Part shown: positions 8,929 through 16,869 of the stretch, one piece after another
Numbering within the stretch: the first letter of the stretch is position 1
Layout of the letters: the number at the start of each line of letters is the position of its first letter
Source of the DNA: Undibacterium sp.
GTDB taxonomy: Bacteria > Pseudomonadota > Gammaproteobacteria > Burkholderiales > Burkholderiaceae_D
Length of the DNA stretch: 35,658 bases
Assembly (NCBI RefSeq): GCF_030651495.1
Contig: NZ_JAUSFI010000136.1
Span: 1-35,658 of the forward strand
Direction: 5' to 3'
Notes under the pieces: generated by a model
Database searches by the model: none
What the model saw: only the letters and a program-made list of their open reading frames with translations
Told to the model about the DNA's origin: nothing
Translations under genes and position numbers: made by a program

Positions 8929-9933
8929 TCATTTCCAGGGACGTTCAAACGCCCCTTGTGTCACCTGTGCGCCTTCGGCATGCTTGGCCAAGGCATTCTG
9001 CCATTCGGGGCGAGGAGAATAACGTTCGGGGTCTTTAATCGCCGCATCCAGTGCCGCCCTGAGTGTCCCGACTACCTGCGCTACATACGTCGGGCTGCGC
9101 TGGCGGCCTTCAATCTTGATGGCAGAGATCCCCATACTGACCAATTTTGGTAACAAGCCTATCGCATTAAGACTGGTGGGTTCTTCCAGCGCATAATCAA
9201 GCTCTCCCTCAACCTCAAACCGTCCCTTGCATAAAGTCGGATAACCGGCAGCCTCGCCCGGTGCATACATATCGATCAGGGTACCGCTTAATCTTGCGTG
9301 CAAGGTTTGCTCTTTTTCTTCCCAGCTAATGGCATGGGCCGGTGAGCAAACCCCCTTATTATTCGGCGAATCGCCAGTGACATAGCTAGACAACAGACAG
9401 CGCCCTTCGGCCATCACGCACAAGCTGCCAAAACCAAAAACTTCGATCTCGACTGTGGTGTGCTTGAGTATTTTTTCTATCTCGGTGAGCGTCAGCACCC
9501 GTGGTAGCACGGCGCGCTTAATGCCAAACTGTTCGCGCATTAACTCGATCGCATCAAGCGTCGTCGCCGACCCTTGCACCGACAAATGCAATCGCAGGTC
9601 AGGATGCCTGTTGCGCGCATACGCCATCAGGCCAGGGTCTGCCAGAATCACCGCATCGGCCCCCATCGTCACCGCCGTATCTATTGCTGAGCGCCATTCT
9701 TGTACCGCACGTGCTTGTGGATAAGTGTTGATCGCAAATAGCACTTCCCGACCTTTAGCATGGGCATACTCCACCCCTAGACGGATATCGTTTTCGGAAA
9801 AATTAAGACCGCCAAAATTACGCGCATTCGTGGCGTTGCGCAAGCCGAGATAAACGGCATCGGCTCCTTTGTCTATCGCTGTTTTAAGAGCAAGCAGACT
9901 ACCGGCAGGAGCGACCAAGTCAATAGTTTTCAT
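8929..9933 (-). CDS. ubiU: UbiU, O2-independent ubiquinone hydroxylation protein (U32 family)
   Basis: 334 residues. The start DLVAPAGSLLALKTAIDKGA and DAVYLGLRNATNARNFGGLN are hallmarks of the U32 family member UbiU (YhbU). Cys172, Cys179, Cys196 and Cys235 keep exactly the spacing of the E. coli [4Fe-4S] ligands (169, 176, 193, 232). IKIEGRQRSPTYVAQVV near the end is also typical. UbiU-UbiV form the clustered Fe-S heterodimer needed to make ubiquinone under anoxia, useful during nitrate respiration. It starts 10 bases after the Crp/Fnr-type gene, so it is very probably in the same transcript. Confidence 0.94.
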   Translation of the reverse strand: MKTIDLVAPAGSLLALKTAIDKGADAVYLGLRNATNARNFGGLNFSENDIRLGVEYAHAKGREVLFAINTYPQARAVQEWRSAIDTAVTMGADAVILADPGLMAYARNRHPDLRLHLSVQGSATTLDAIELMREQFGIKRAVLPRVLTLTEIEKILKHTTVEIEVFGFGSLCVMAEGRCLLSSYVTGDSPNNKGVCSPAHAISWEEKEQTLHARLSGTLIDMYAPGEAAGYPTLCKGRFEVEGELDYALEEPTSLNAIGLLPKLVSMGISAIKIEGRQRSPTYVAQVVGTLRAALDAAIKDPERYSPRPEWQNALAKHAEGAQVTQGAFERPWK

Positions 9934-9943
9934 AGACGCAATG

Positions 9944-10690
9944 CTATATAAAGTGCCGCCCTATTGCCTTGTTCTCCGTCAAACTTTCAGAATGAGGCCG
10001 AAAATTTAGCGCAGAGCCATGTTGATAAATCTTTAGAGTCTCAGGACATTTAATATGAATATGAGACCCGCTCACCTGGATCAGATTTTCATCTACCAGT
10101 TGATGCAGAACACGCGACAATGTTTCGGGAGATAAATTGAGTAAAGAGGCAACCAGATTTTTTTTCAATTCTAACTGTATATTTGGTGACCCTTGCATGC
10201 TTGACACTTGCAGCAGGTAATCAATCACTCTTTGAGTGGCGTTTTGCAGAGAGTGGCGCTCCACATCACGAATAAAACCGAGCATGCGATATGACAAACC
10301 GATCATCATTTGTTTGGCGATCAGAGGAGATTGTTCAATCAGCCTGAGCAAAGCATTTTTTGGTAAACGCAACAAGAGGGAGGGCTCCACCGCTTCCGCA
10401 TAAAACGGATACGGCTCATCAAGAAACATCATCGCTTCACCGAAACTTTGGCTAGGACGTATTAATTCCAAGACTTTGTCATTCCCGTGCGAAGAAGGAA
10501 TACCCAGTTTGATCAAACCATAGACAACAATATAGGTTCCATCAGAGATATCCCCTTTTTGAAACAGAGTTAATCCTTTATCCAATTCAACTTTGACGAC
10601 TTCTTTTTGTAACACATTGAGTTCAAACGGTGAAATATGCCGAAACAGTGCCTGATTGCTCAACAGCCCTTCAAGATTGATCTTATTCAT
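9944..10690 (-). CDS. Crp/Fnr-family transcriptional regulator (Dnr-like, no Fe-S cysteines)
   Basis: 248 residues. The N-terminal cyclic-nucleotide-binding-like beta roll (about 15-125) includes LFQKGDISDGTYIVVYGLIK and FGEAMMFLDEPYPFYAEA. A long dimer helix follows, then a winged helix (about 160-225) with NLVASLLNLSPETLSRVLHQ as recognition helix. The N-terminal cysteine cluster of oxygen-sensing FNR is missing, so a heme/NO-sensing Dnr-type role is more likely. It heads the ubiUVT-DGC-nnrS run and has a perfect FNR-type site 17 bases before its start, which suggests autoregulation or cross-control by FNR. Confidence 0.88.
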   Translation of the reverse strand: MNKINLEGLLSNQALFRHISPFELNVLQKEVVKVELDKGLTLFQKGDISDGTYIVVYGLIKLGIPSSHGNDKVLELIRPSQSFGEAMMFLDEPYPFYAEAVEPSLLLRLPKNALLRLIEQSPLIAKQMMIGLSYRMLGFIRDVERHSLQNATQRVIDYLLQVSSMQGSPNIQLELKKNLVASLLNLSPETLSRVLHQLVDENLIQVSGSHIHIKCPETLKIYQHGSALNFRPHSESLTENKAIGRHFI

Positions 10691-10706
10691 GACTCACCCC
10701 ATCAAA

Positions 10707-10720
10707 TTGATTAGCATCAA
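10707..10720 (-). promoter_or_regulatory. FNR/Dnr-type operator, perfect consensus
   Basis: TTGATTAGCATCAA is an exact TTGAT-N4-ATCAA palindrome. It lies 17 bases upstream of the Crp/Fnr-type start codon, centred at about 10713.5. This close position favours repression or autoregulation over class II activation. Confidence 0.75.
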
Positions 10721-10756
10721 GTTTAGAGGAGTCAAGCAGTATCGACTATACGCCAA

Positions 10757-10770
10757 TTGACCTAGATCGA
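10757..10770 (-). promoter_or_regulatory. Possible second, degenerate FNR/Dnr-type site
   Basis: TTGACCTAGATCGA keeps the TTGA(C/T)-N4-ATC(A/G)A layout. It is centred 50 bases upstream of the perfect box. It could be the activating site of the fnr-ubi-nnrS promoter, but no convincing -10 element is found at the expected distance. The remaining intergenic sequence up to narL is AT-rich with nothing else recognisable. Confidence 0.35.
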
Positions 10771-10908
10771 TGCCGCAAAGGAACCATGATCAGACCCACA
10801 AAATGCAAGTAAATCAGTCAATTCAGGTATTAAATAGTAAAAAATTAAATCAAAAAGTCAACCTGAGTAAATCAATCGAATGGGAAACGTACGCAAAAAA
10901 ACAATCAG

Positions 10909-11559
10909 TTATGATGATTTGTCCAAGCCTCGCTCAACCGCATACACGGCGATTTGCACTCGGCTGGTCAAATTAAGTTTCTTTAAGATATTTTGCACAT
11001 GAATTTTAACCGTGCTTTCTGCCACATTGAGATTTCGGGCAATTTCTTTATTGCTCTCGCCGCGTGCCACGCAAACCATGGTCTCGCGCTCTCTAGGCGT
11101 GAGTTTTTCTTTTTCAGCAACAGGTGGTGCATTCATACCAGAACGAAATTGCATGACCAGTTTTGCTGTCATTGCTTCGGCGATCACAGGTTCGCCAGCG
11201 GCGGCTCGTTTAATTGCTTGCGTGAGATACTCAGCTTCGATGTTTTTAAGCAGGTAGCCTCTGGCACCATTCTTTAGTGCGATACTGAGATCTTCCGCCT
11301 CTTCCGATACCGTTAACATCAACACCGCAACATCAGGCATATCTTCCACGATCAATTGCATGGCTTCTAACCCAGACAGTCCGGGCATATTTAAATCCAT
11401 CAAAACCACATCTGGCCTGAGTTGCTTAGCGCGCTTTACGCCTTCCAAACCATCAGCTGCCTCACCGACAATCTCAAACTCTGGATTGCGTTGCAACAGC
11501 AATTTAACGCCACTTCGAAACAGAGTGTGATCGTCAACCAGCAGTATTTTAATTGTCAT
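10909..11559 (-). CDS. narL: NarL-type response regulator
   Basis: 216 residues from ATG at 11559, chosen because AAAGG lies 6 bases upstream and the protein then opens with the receiver strand MTIKILLVDDHTLFRSG; the frame can be extended to 11607 but without support. The receiver domain has VLMDLNMPGLSG with the phospho-acceptor Asp near residue 54. The C-terminal LuxR/GerE helix-turn-helix reads LTPRERETMVCVARGESNKE, then STVKIHVQNILKKL. Partner of the NarX-like kinase 60 bases upstream; the pair should control nitrate-responsive genes. It is the promoter-distal member of the narXL pair. Confidence 0.93.
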   Translation of the reverse strand: MTIKILLVDDHTLFRSGVKLLLQRNPEFEIVGEAADGLEGVKRAKQLRPDVVLMDLNMPGLSGLEAMQLIVEDMPDVAVLMLTVSEEAEDLSIALKNGARGYLLKNIEAEYLTQAIKRAAAGEPVIAEAMTAKLVMQFRSGMNAPPVAEKEKLTPRERETMVCVARGESNKEIARNLNVAESTVKIHVQNILKKLNLTSRVQIAVYAVERGLDKSS

Positions 11560-11619
11560 GCATACCTTTATTAATAGTGATATTAGGTTGATTGATGAGA
11601 CCTGCAATCATGAGAAGTA

Positions 11620-13542
11620 TCATGCAACCAGGCGCTCTTGGCGCAACAGGTGCAATGATATCGTGGTGCCTGCGCCTGGCGTACTAAAAATATCAAGGCG
11701 AGCGGCAAGTCGTTCGGCGCGCTCTCGCATAATATGCAAGCCGACATGTCCATCGCCTTTTTCTTCAACGGTTTTTAAAGAAAATCCCTGCCCGTCATCG
11801 GCGATGATGAGTTTAAAATCCCGTTCATTTTCCACTCTAACCTTCACTTCACTGGCCTGCGCATGTTTACGGATATTCGAGAGTGCCTCTTGCAGAATAA
11901 ACAATACCTGCAACTGCTGCTCTGGCGCTACCGGGGCGCCGCTACCAACAAATTCAATCACGCCATGCACACCGGTCTGGCGCTGAAATTTACTCAACAC
12001 ATTGCGCATTTCCGATTCAAGATTACTGTCTTGCAGCCGGGTTCTAAAATTAAGTAATAGTTCACGTACATCTTCGTAACTTTCCTCCACTCCAGCACGC
12101 AACAGAGGGGCAATGTCGCTGATTTCTTGCATATCATCGCGTTTCAGAGAGTCTTCCAGCATTTGTACTTGCAAGTTGAGAAAATTCAGCCCCTGCGCAA
12201 TGCTATCGTGCAAACCTTGCGCCAGCAGATTACGCTCTTGAGATACCGCAAATTCTTTTTCTTTCGCGATGAGTCGTTGGTTTTCTATTGCCACGCCGAG
12301 ATTCTTGCCCAAGGTTTCCAACAATCGGCGCTCTTCACTACTAATGACGCGTTCACTCCTAAAGTGCAGGGAGAAACTACCGATGGCTTGTTCACGAGCG
12401 AGTATCTGGAATACCGCGATGGAAAAAAAACCTTCCTCCTCGCAACGATAGCGCTTGACCTGATTCATCTGACGGAAATCACGCACTAAAATGATCCCCT
12501 GGTTTACCGCCGCACCACACAGGCAGTCGTCAGTTTTAATGCAGTGCTCTTCTTCCACCATTTTTTCAGAGATACCTTCATGCACCGTAATATGCATATT
12601 ATCGCGTTGATTATCGAGTATCCGAACCGTGCCGCCATCTGCGCTGATGCGCTGCATAATCCGATGTAAAAATCCTCGGCACAACTCCTCGATAGCATGT
12701 GGCCCTGCCAGAAAACCGGCAATGTCATACAAAGTACTCATCTCGTGATTTTGCGCTTGTAACTTAGCCGTTTTTTCTTGAACGCGATCTTCCAAGGTCC
12801 GATGCACCGTTTGTACACGGTCTGCCATTTGATTAAAGGCCTGTGCCAGCACACCAAATTCATCTTCGGTCTCAATCGGCAAGCGCACACTTAGATCATC
12901 CTTAGACATACGCGCAATACCGGCCTGCATTCTGGTAACAGGACCGACTATCCATAAATACAATAAATAAAGTAAGGTGACACTCGCCGCCAAAGACATG
13001 AATATCAAGGCCGTTTGGCATAGCCTTAACCAGGTAGTTTTCTCGGACAACTCGACTTCAACCAGCGAAACAAGTTTATTGATGTTTTCGACAAAAGGTG
13101 GCAGTGCTTCTGAATATTGCGTGATTGCTTGCTGTTTACTTTGTGCGGCGGTTTCATGCATTGCATTTTTTGCATAAACCTCCATTTTTTTCTTCCAATC
13201 AGCCTGCACTAAACGCATTTGCTCGCGAATAGCTGATGTGGTTGGTAAAAACAGGGGGCGCTTGGGATCACCCGCTTGCAAATCAGCTAAGGTGTTATTA
13301 AATTGCGCTAACTCCTCCTCCGCGGTGGTACTGCTGACATGCTCAAGCACCACCGCCAAACGATAGGAGCGCACGCGCAAACTGCCTGCCTCGTTGATCG
13401 CCGCAGCGCCGCCTTCTAACTGCCAGGACAACAGCAATGTGTAACCAATCGCCATTAGCGTTAGTACCAAGCCGATCAGTGTGGTAAGGAGAATGCGAAA
13501 GGTAAGACGTTTGCCGATAGGCAAACTATGAGCGGAGTCCAT
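11620..13542 (-). CDS. narX: NarX-type nitrate/nitrite sensor histidine kinase
   Basis: 640 residues. Order: membrane helix about 18-40; periplasmic four-helix sensor with the nitrate-binding P-box INEAGSLRVRSYRLA (about 49-63); second membrane helix about 176-196; HAMP; a GAF-like central module holding the cysteine cluster CIKTDDCLCG; a HisKA_3 dimerisation box with QGLHDSIAQGLNFLN (phospho-His about 445); and an HATPase domain with EALSNIRKHAQ and DDGQGFS. This is the NarX/NarQ architecture: inner-membrane sensing of nitrate and phosphotransfer to NarL. It precedes narL by 60 bases. About 100 AT-rich bases with no other gene separate it from can and should hold the promoter. Confidence 0.95.
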   Translation of the reverse strand: MDSAHSLPIGKRLTFRILLTTLIGLVLTLMAIGYTLLLSWQLEGGAAAINEAGSLRVRSYRLAVVLEHVSSTTAEEELAQFNNTLADLQAGDPKRPLFLPTTSAIREQMRLVQADWKKKMEVYAKNAMHETAAQSKQQAITQYSEALPPFVENINKLVSLVEVELSEKTTWLRLCQTALIFMSLAASVTLLYLLYLWIVGPVTRMQAGIARMSKDDLSVRLPIETEDEFGVLAQAFNQMADRVQTVHRTLEDRVQEKTAKLQAQNHEMSTLYDIAGFLAGPHAIEELCRGFLHRIMQRISADGGTVRILDNQRDNMHITVHEGISEKMVEEEHCIKTDDCLCGAAVNQGIILVRDFRQMNQVKRYRCEEEGFFSIAVFQILAREQAIGSFSLHFRSERVISSEERRLLETLGKNLGVAIENQRLIAKEKEFAVSQERNLLAQGLHDSIAQGLNFLNLQVQMLEDSLKRDDMQEISDIAPLLRAGVEESYEDVRELLLNFRTRLQDSNLESEMRNVLSKFQRQTGVHGVIEFVGSGAPVAPEQQLQVLFILQEALSNIRKHAQASEVKVRVENERDFKLIIADDGQGFSLKTVEEKGDGHVGLHIMRERAERLAARLDIFSTPGAGTTISLHLLRQERLVA

Positions 13543-13643
13543 TATAAAAACTTCACTAGTTGAAATTATCTATAGTGTAGACGCTTTCAGGCTAATGCAA
13601 AACCGTCTTCATACAAACTATTTTAATGCACAGCGCAAACATA

Positions 13644-14312
13644 CTAACGGTTTTCGTGTCCGATACCCAATGGACACACCATCGGCAAAAAGGTATCAGA
13701 GCGTTCTGAATATGCTAATAGCGCGCCGTTACTCATATCAAAATACCAGCCATGCAAGGCAATTTCTCCGCGCGCTTCTCGTTCTGCAATCCAAGGAAAA
13801 CTGCGTAAATTATTTAATGACATGATCACGGCACCCAGTTCACAAGCGCGGTTTTGCTCTTCTACCGAACAATTGCTTAGTTGCTGTAGTACCTGCTGCT
13901 TGACCGGCTCAACGATCTTCATCCAGCGACCAATGAAATCGAGCTTTCTGGTGGGTTGATAACCCTGCATCAAGGCCCGTATGCCGCCACATTTTTCATG
14001 CCCCATGACGATGATGCGCGTGACGTTGAGCGCCTCGACCGCAAACTGTATCGCCGCACTGACGCCCTGCTGATGTTCATACTCCTTGCAGGGAGGAACC
14101 AGATTGGCGACGTTCCTGACTACAAAGATATCACCGGGATCACAATCCAATAGCAAGGCCGGATCAACCCGGGAATCGCAGCAACCGATTAACAGCGTGG
14201 TTGGTTTTTGGCCGTTATTTAACTTGTTATAGAGATTGGTTTCTCCAGAAAAATACTTGCTCTGAAAACGCTGAAATCCTTCAATAAAATGCGATATGTT
14301 ATGAATCGTCAC
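13644..14312 (-). CDS. can: Beta-class carbonic anhydrase
   Basis: 222 residues. It converts CO2 and water to bicarbonate in the cytoplasm. Zinc site: Cys44-x-Asp46-x-Arg48 in CCDSRVDP, and His105-x-x-Cys108 in GHEKCGGIRA, all intact. Lengths and motifs match the Can (YadF) type, with FVVRNVANLVPP between. It starts one base after the moaA stop, so the two genes are very probably one transcript. Confidence 0.95.
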   Translation of the reverse strand: MTIHNISHFIEGFQRFQSKYFSGETNLYNKLNNGQKPTTLLIGCCDSRVDPALLLDCDPGDIFVVRNVANLVPPCKEYEHQQGVSAAIQFAVEALNVTRIIVMGHEKCGGIRALMQGYQPTRKLDFIGRWMKIVEPVKQQVLQQLSNCSVEEQNRACELGAVIMSLNNLRSFPWIAEREARGEIALHGWYFDMSNGALLAYSERSDTFLPMVCPLGIGHENR

Positions 14313-14313
14313 C

Positions 14314-15321
14314 TCAGCCTCCCGTTTGCGACATAAAGCGAATGATTTTATGCGGTTGTTCCTTGAACTCGTGGCGCTCTGGCTTTAATTCTATCGCGGT
14401 ACGGATGGCAGATTCCAGCTCGTCATCACTGACACCTGCGCGCAACAAGGGACGCAATTCAAATTTTTCTTCCTGCCCCAGGCACATATACAAAGTACCA
14501 TCGACTGACAGTCGGACGCGGTTACAAGTGGCACAAAAATGCTGGCTGATCGGCGAAATAAAGCCGATGGTTCCTTTGCCGTCTTGCGTACTCCAGTAGC
14601 GAGCCGGGCCACCGCCCAATTCTGCTGCGGCAGGAAGCAAATTAAATGTGTGTACCAATTGTTCACGTATCGGCCCGACATCCATATATTGACTATTTCG
14701 TCCCGTATCGCCCATAGGCATAGCCTCAATTAATCGAAGAATAAAACCTTCTTCAAAACAGTATTGTGCCATACGCATGATCTCGTGGTCATTCACACCT
14801 CGCATGACGACCATGTTGAGCTTGATAGGATCAAATCCGGCATCCTTGCCGGCACGCAAGCCAGCCATGATGCTGGCAAAACTATCGCGTCCGGTAATCT
14901 GCTCCATGCAAGCTTTATCCAGGCTATCGAGACTGACATTGATACGACTGACGCCTGCCGCGCGTAGTGCCTGCGCATGTTTATGCAACTGCGTGGCATT
15001 GGTCGACAAAGAAATATCCTGCAAGCCAGGCAAGCCAGATAACTGCGTCACTAGTTGCGGTAAATGCCGTCGCAAAAGTGGCTCACCACCCGTCATACGC
15101 AGGCGCGACACGCCCATACGCGCAAAGGTGGCGACTACGCGTGTTATTTCGTCAAAACGCAACCAGTTATCCGGCTCTTCAAAACCTGAAAAACCTTTAG
15201 GCATACAATAACTGCAACGCAGATCACAACGGTCCGTGACCGACAAACGCAAATAGCTGACACGACGACCGAAGCGGTCGATCAGCGCGGGAGTTCTCGG
15301 GGTGGGGGCAGGCGTTTCCAT
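14314..15321 (-). CDS. moaA: GTP 3',8-cyclase MoaA
   Basis: 335 residues, a radical-SAM enzyme of molybdenum cofactor synthesis that converts GTP to cyclic 3',8-dihydro-GTP. The N-terminal cluster is Cys32, Cys36, Cys39 in RCDLRCSYCMPKG. The C-terminal cluster lies in HFCATCNRVRLSVDGTLYMC, about residue 262 onward. The protein ends in the conserved Gly-Gly tail. Molybdopterin is needed by nitrate reductase, which fits the neighbouring nitrate-sensing genes. It is the first gene of a moaA-can pair. Confidence 0.96.
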   Translation of the reverse strand: METPAPTPRTPALIDRFGRRVSYLRLSVTDRCDLRCSYCMPKGFSGFEEPDNWLRFDEITRVVATFARMGVSRLRMTGGEPLLRRHLPQLVTQLSGLPGLQDISLSTNATQLHKHAQALRAAGVSRINVSLDSLDKACMEQITGRDSFASIMAGLRAGKDAGFDPIKLNMVVMRGVNDHEIMRMAQYCFEEGFILRLIEAMPMGDTGRNSQYMDVGPIREQLVHTFNLLPAAAELGGGPARYWSTQDGKGTIGFISPISQHFCATCNRVRLSVDGTLYMCLGQEEKFELRPLLRAGVSDDELESAIRTAIELKPERHEFKEQPHKIIRFMSQTGG

Positions 15322-15597
15322 AACTGCATTGTGGTTCTTGAAGGCAAACAGTGCAATTCGCCGCCAAGCCAGTTATACCTAGTTCGTTTGGGGGATAGCG
15401 AATTAGCTGATGCGATCAAAACGCGCGATGATGGCATGGCTGCCCTGCAAATTCAACAAGCTTCAAGATTCATCAGCAACAAAATTCAGCGAAAACGATA
15501 AGGACGGTGCAAGGGAAGCGGATAGCATGGGGGATGTAGAAATGTCGCCCTCTTCATCCCCGAGTCTTCAAGATGTCAAGAATAAAATAAATATTGC

Positions 15598-15678
15598 CCC
15601 CTCCGCTCACGCAATGCCCATGCGGGTTGCAGAGCACATGCCGCCAGAAGGCGCATGGGCATTGCGTGAGCGGAGGGG
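15598..15678. repeat. Perfect 27-bp inverted repeat with 27-nt spacer
   Basis: The left arm (15598-15624) starts CCCCTCCGCTCACGCAATGC; the right arm (15652-15678) is its exact complement, ending GAGCGGAGGGG. The stem would be a strong RNA or cruciform hairpin. It lies in the 478-base gene-free gap between the moaA start and the adh end. A 93-codon plus-strand frame covers it but reads through the palindrome and has no protein character. Possibly a MITE or REP-type element. Confidence 0.85.
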
Positions 15679-15733
15679 CATCGCTAAATAGCCACCGAAT
15701 TATTTATCAGCTGATGTGACACACTGACATTAA

Positions 15734-15766
15734 GCTTGCTGGCTAGTGCCAGAATGGCCAGCAAGC
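15734..15766 (-). terminator. Probable terminator hairpin after the alcohol dehydrogenase
   Basis: GCTTGCTGGC (15734-15743) pairs perfectly with GCCAGCAAGC (15757-15766). It stands 34 bases after the dehydrogenase stop on the minus strand. The following TTAATGT is only weakly T-rich, so termination may be partial. Confidence 0.5.
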
Positions 15767-15799
15767 ATTGATACTGGTCTGGCTTAACACCAGGCACTC

Positions 15800-16837
15800 C
15801 TATGTTTCAATAATCACCTTCAGCGCATGGGTGTCGGCGGCGTGAGCGAAGGTTTCGTAGGCCTGTAAAATTTGATCTAACTTGAAACGATGCGTAATCA
15901 GGAGCTTGGGGTCGATCTTGTTCGACTCCAGGGTCTTGAGCAACATTGGCGTGCTGACGGTATCGACCAGCCGTGTCGTAATCGTGATGTTACGGTTCCA
16001 CAAACTTTCCAGATGCAGATCTACCGTCGTGCCATGTACACCGATGTTGGCGATGGTTCCCCCTGGCGCAATGATTTTTTCGCACAATTCAAAAGTGACC
16101 GGAATACCAACCGCCTCAATCGCCGTATCAACACCACGTCCGCCAGTCAGTTGCATCAGGGCCTCCACCGTATTGCCGTCGGCGCTGTTGATGACGGCGG
16201 TGGCACCGAAGCGTTTTGCCACTTCAAGGCGATTATCATCCAGATCAATCATGATGATTTCGGCTGGTGAATAAAACTGCGCCGTGAGCAGTGCGGCTAA
16301 CCCAATTGGCCCCGCGCCAACAATCGCCACGCTGCACCCTGGCTGCACCCTGCCATTGAGCACCCCACACTCAAAGCCGGTCGGCAAAATATCGCTGAGC
16401 ATCACCAACGCTTCTTCATCCGCGCCTTCGGGGATAGGATACAGACTGGTATCGGCATAAGGCGTGCGGACAAACTCAGCCTGTGTGCCATCGATGCTAT
16501 TGCCGAGTATCCAACCGCCAGTAGTGCAATGTGAATACATCAGCTTGCGACAGTACGTGCATTTACCACAGGCACTGATGCAAGAGATCAATACCCGATC
16601 ACCCGGCTTAAAAGCGGTGACCGCCATACCAACTGTCTCGACAACGCCGACACCTTCATGCCCAAGTATTCGACCGGGCTGGCAACTAGGCACATCCCCT
16701 TTAAGAATATGTAAATCTGTACCACAAATGGTGGTCTTGGTTATTTTAACGATAGCGTCCGTAGGTGCAATTATTTCTGGTTTTGGACGTTCTTCCAGCG
16801 CTTTTTTTCCTGGGCCTAAATAGACGAGAGCTTTCAT
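15800..16837 (-). CDS. Zinc-dependent alcohol dehydrogenase
   Basis: 345 residues from ATG at 16837, chosen because AAAGGAA precedes it by about 9 bases and it starts MKALVYLGPGKKALEE; a longer in-frame start at 16888 would run into the phosphoketolase stop. Catalytic zinc: Cys38 in CGTDLH and His60-Glu61 in GHEGVG. Structural zinc: Cys90, Cys93, Cys96, Cys104. The NAD(P) site VAIVGAGPIGLAAL is intact. Medium-chain dehydrogenase family; the exact alcohol is not readable. Following phosphoketolase by 32 bases, it may recycle cofactor by reducing acetaldehyde or another carbonyl made downstream of acetyl phosphate; that link is inference. Confidence 0.9.
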   Translation of the reverse strand: MKALVYLGPGKKALEERPKPEIIAPTDAIVKITKTTICGTDLHILKGDVPSCQPGRILGHEGVGVVETVGMAVTAFKPGDRVLISCISACGKCTYCRKLMYSHCTTGGWILGNSIDGTQAEFVRTPYADTSLYPIPEGADEEALVMLSDILPTGFECGVLNGRVQPGCSVAIVGAGPIGLAALLTAQFYSPAEIIMIDLDDNRLEVAKRFGATAVINSADGNTVEALMQLTGGRGVDTAIEAVGIPVTFELCEKIIAPGGTIANIGVHGTTVDLHLESLWNRNITITTRLVDTVSTPMLLKTLESNKIDPKLLITHRFKLDQILQAYETFAHAADTHALKVIIET

Positions 16838-16869
16838 TGATGAAATTCCTTTATGAGTGAAAAATTTAA

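Noticed and set aside
15410..15691. 93-codon plus-strand frame between moaA and adh
   Set aside because: It runs through the perfect 27-bp palindrome, has no ribosome-binding site and no protein-like pattern; the palindrome explains the open frame.
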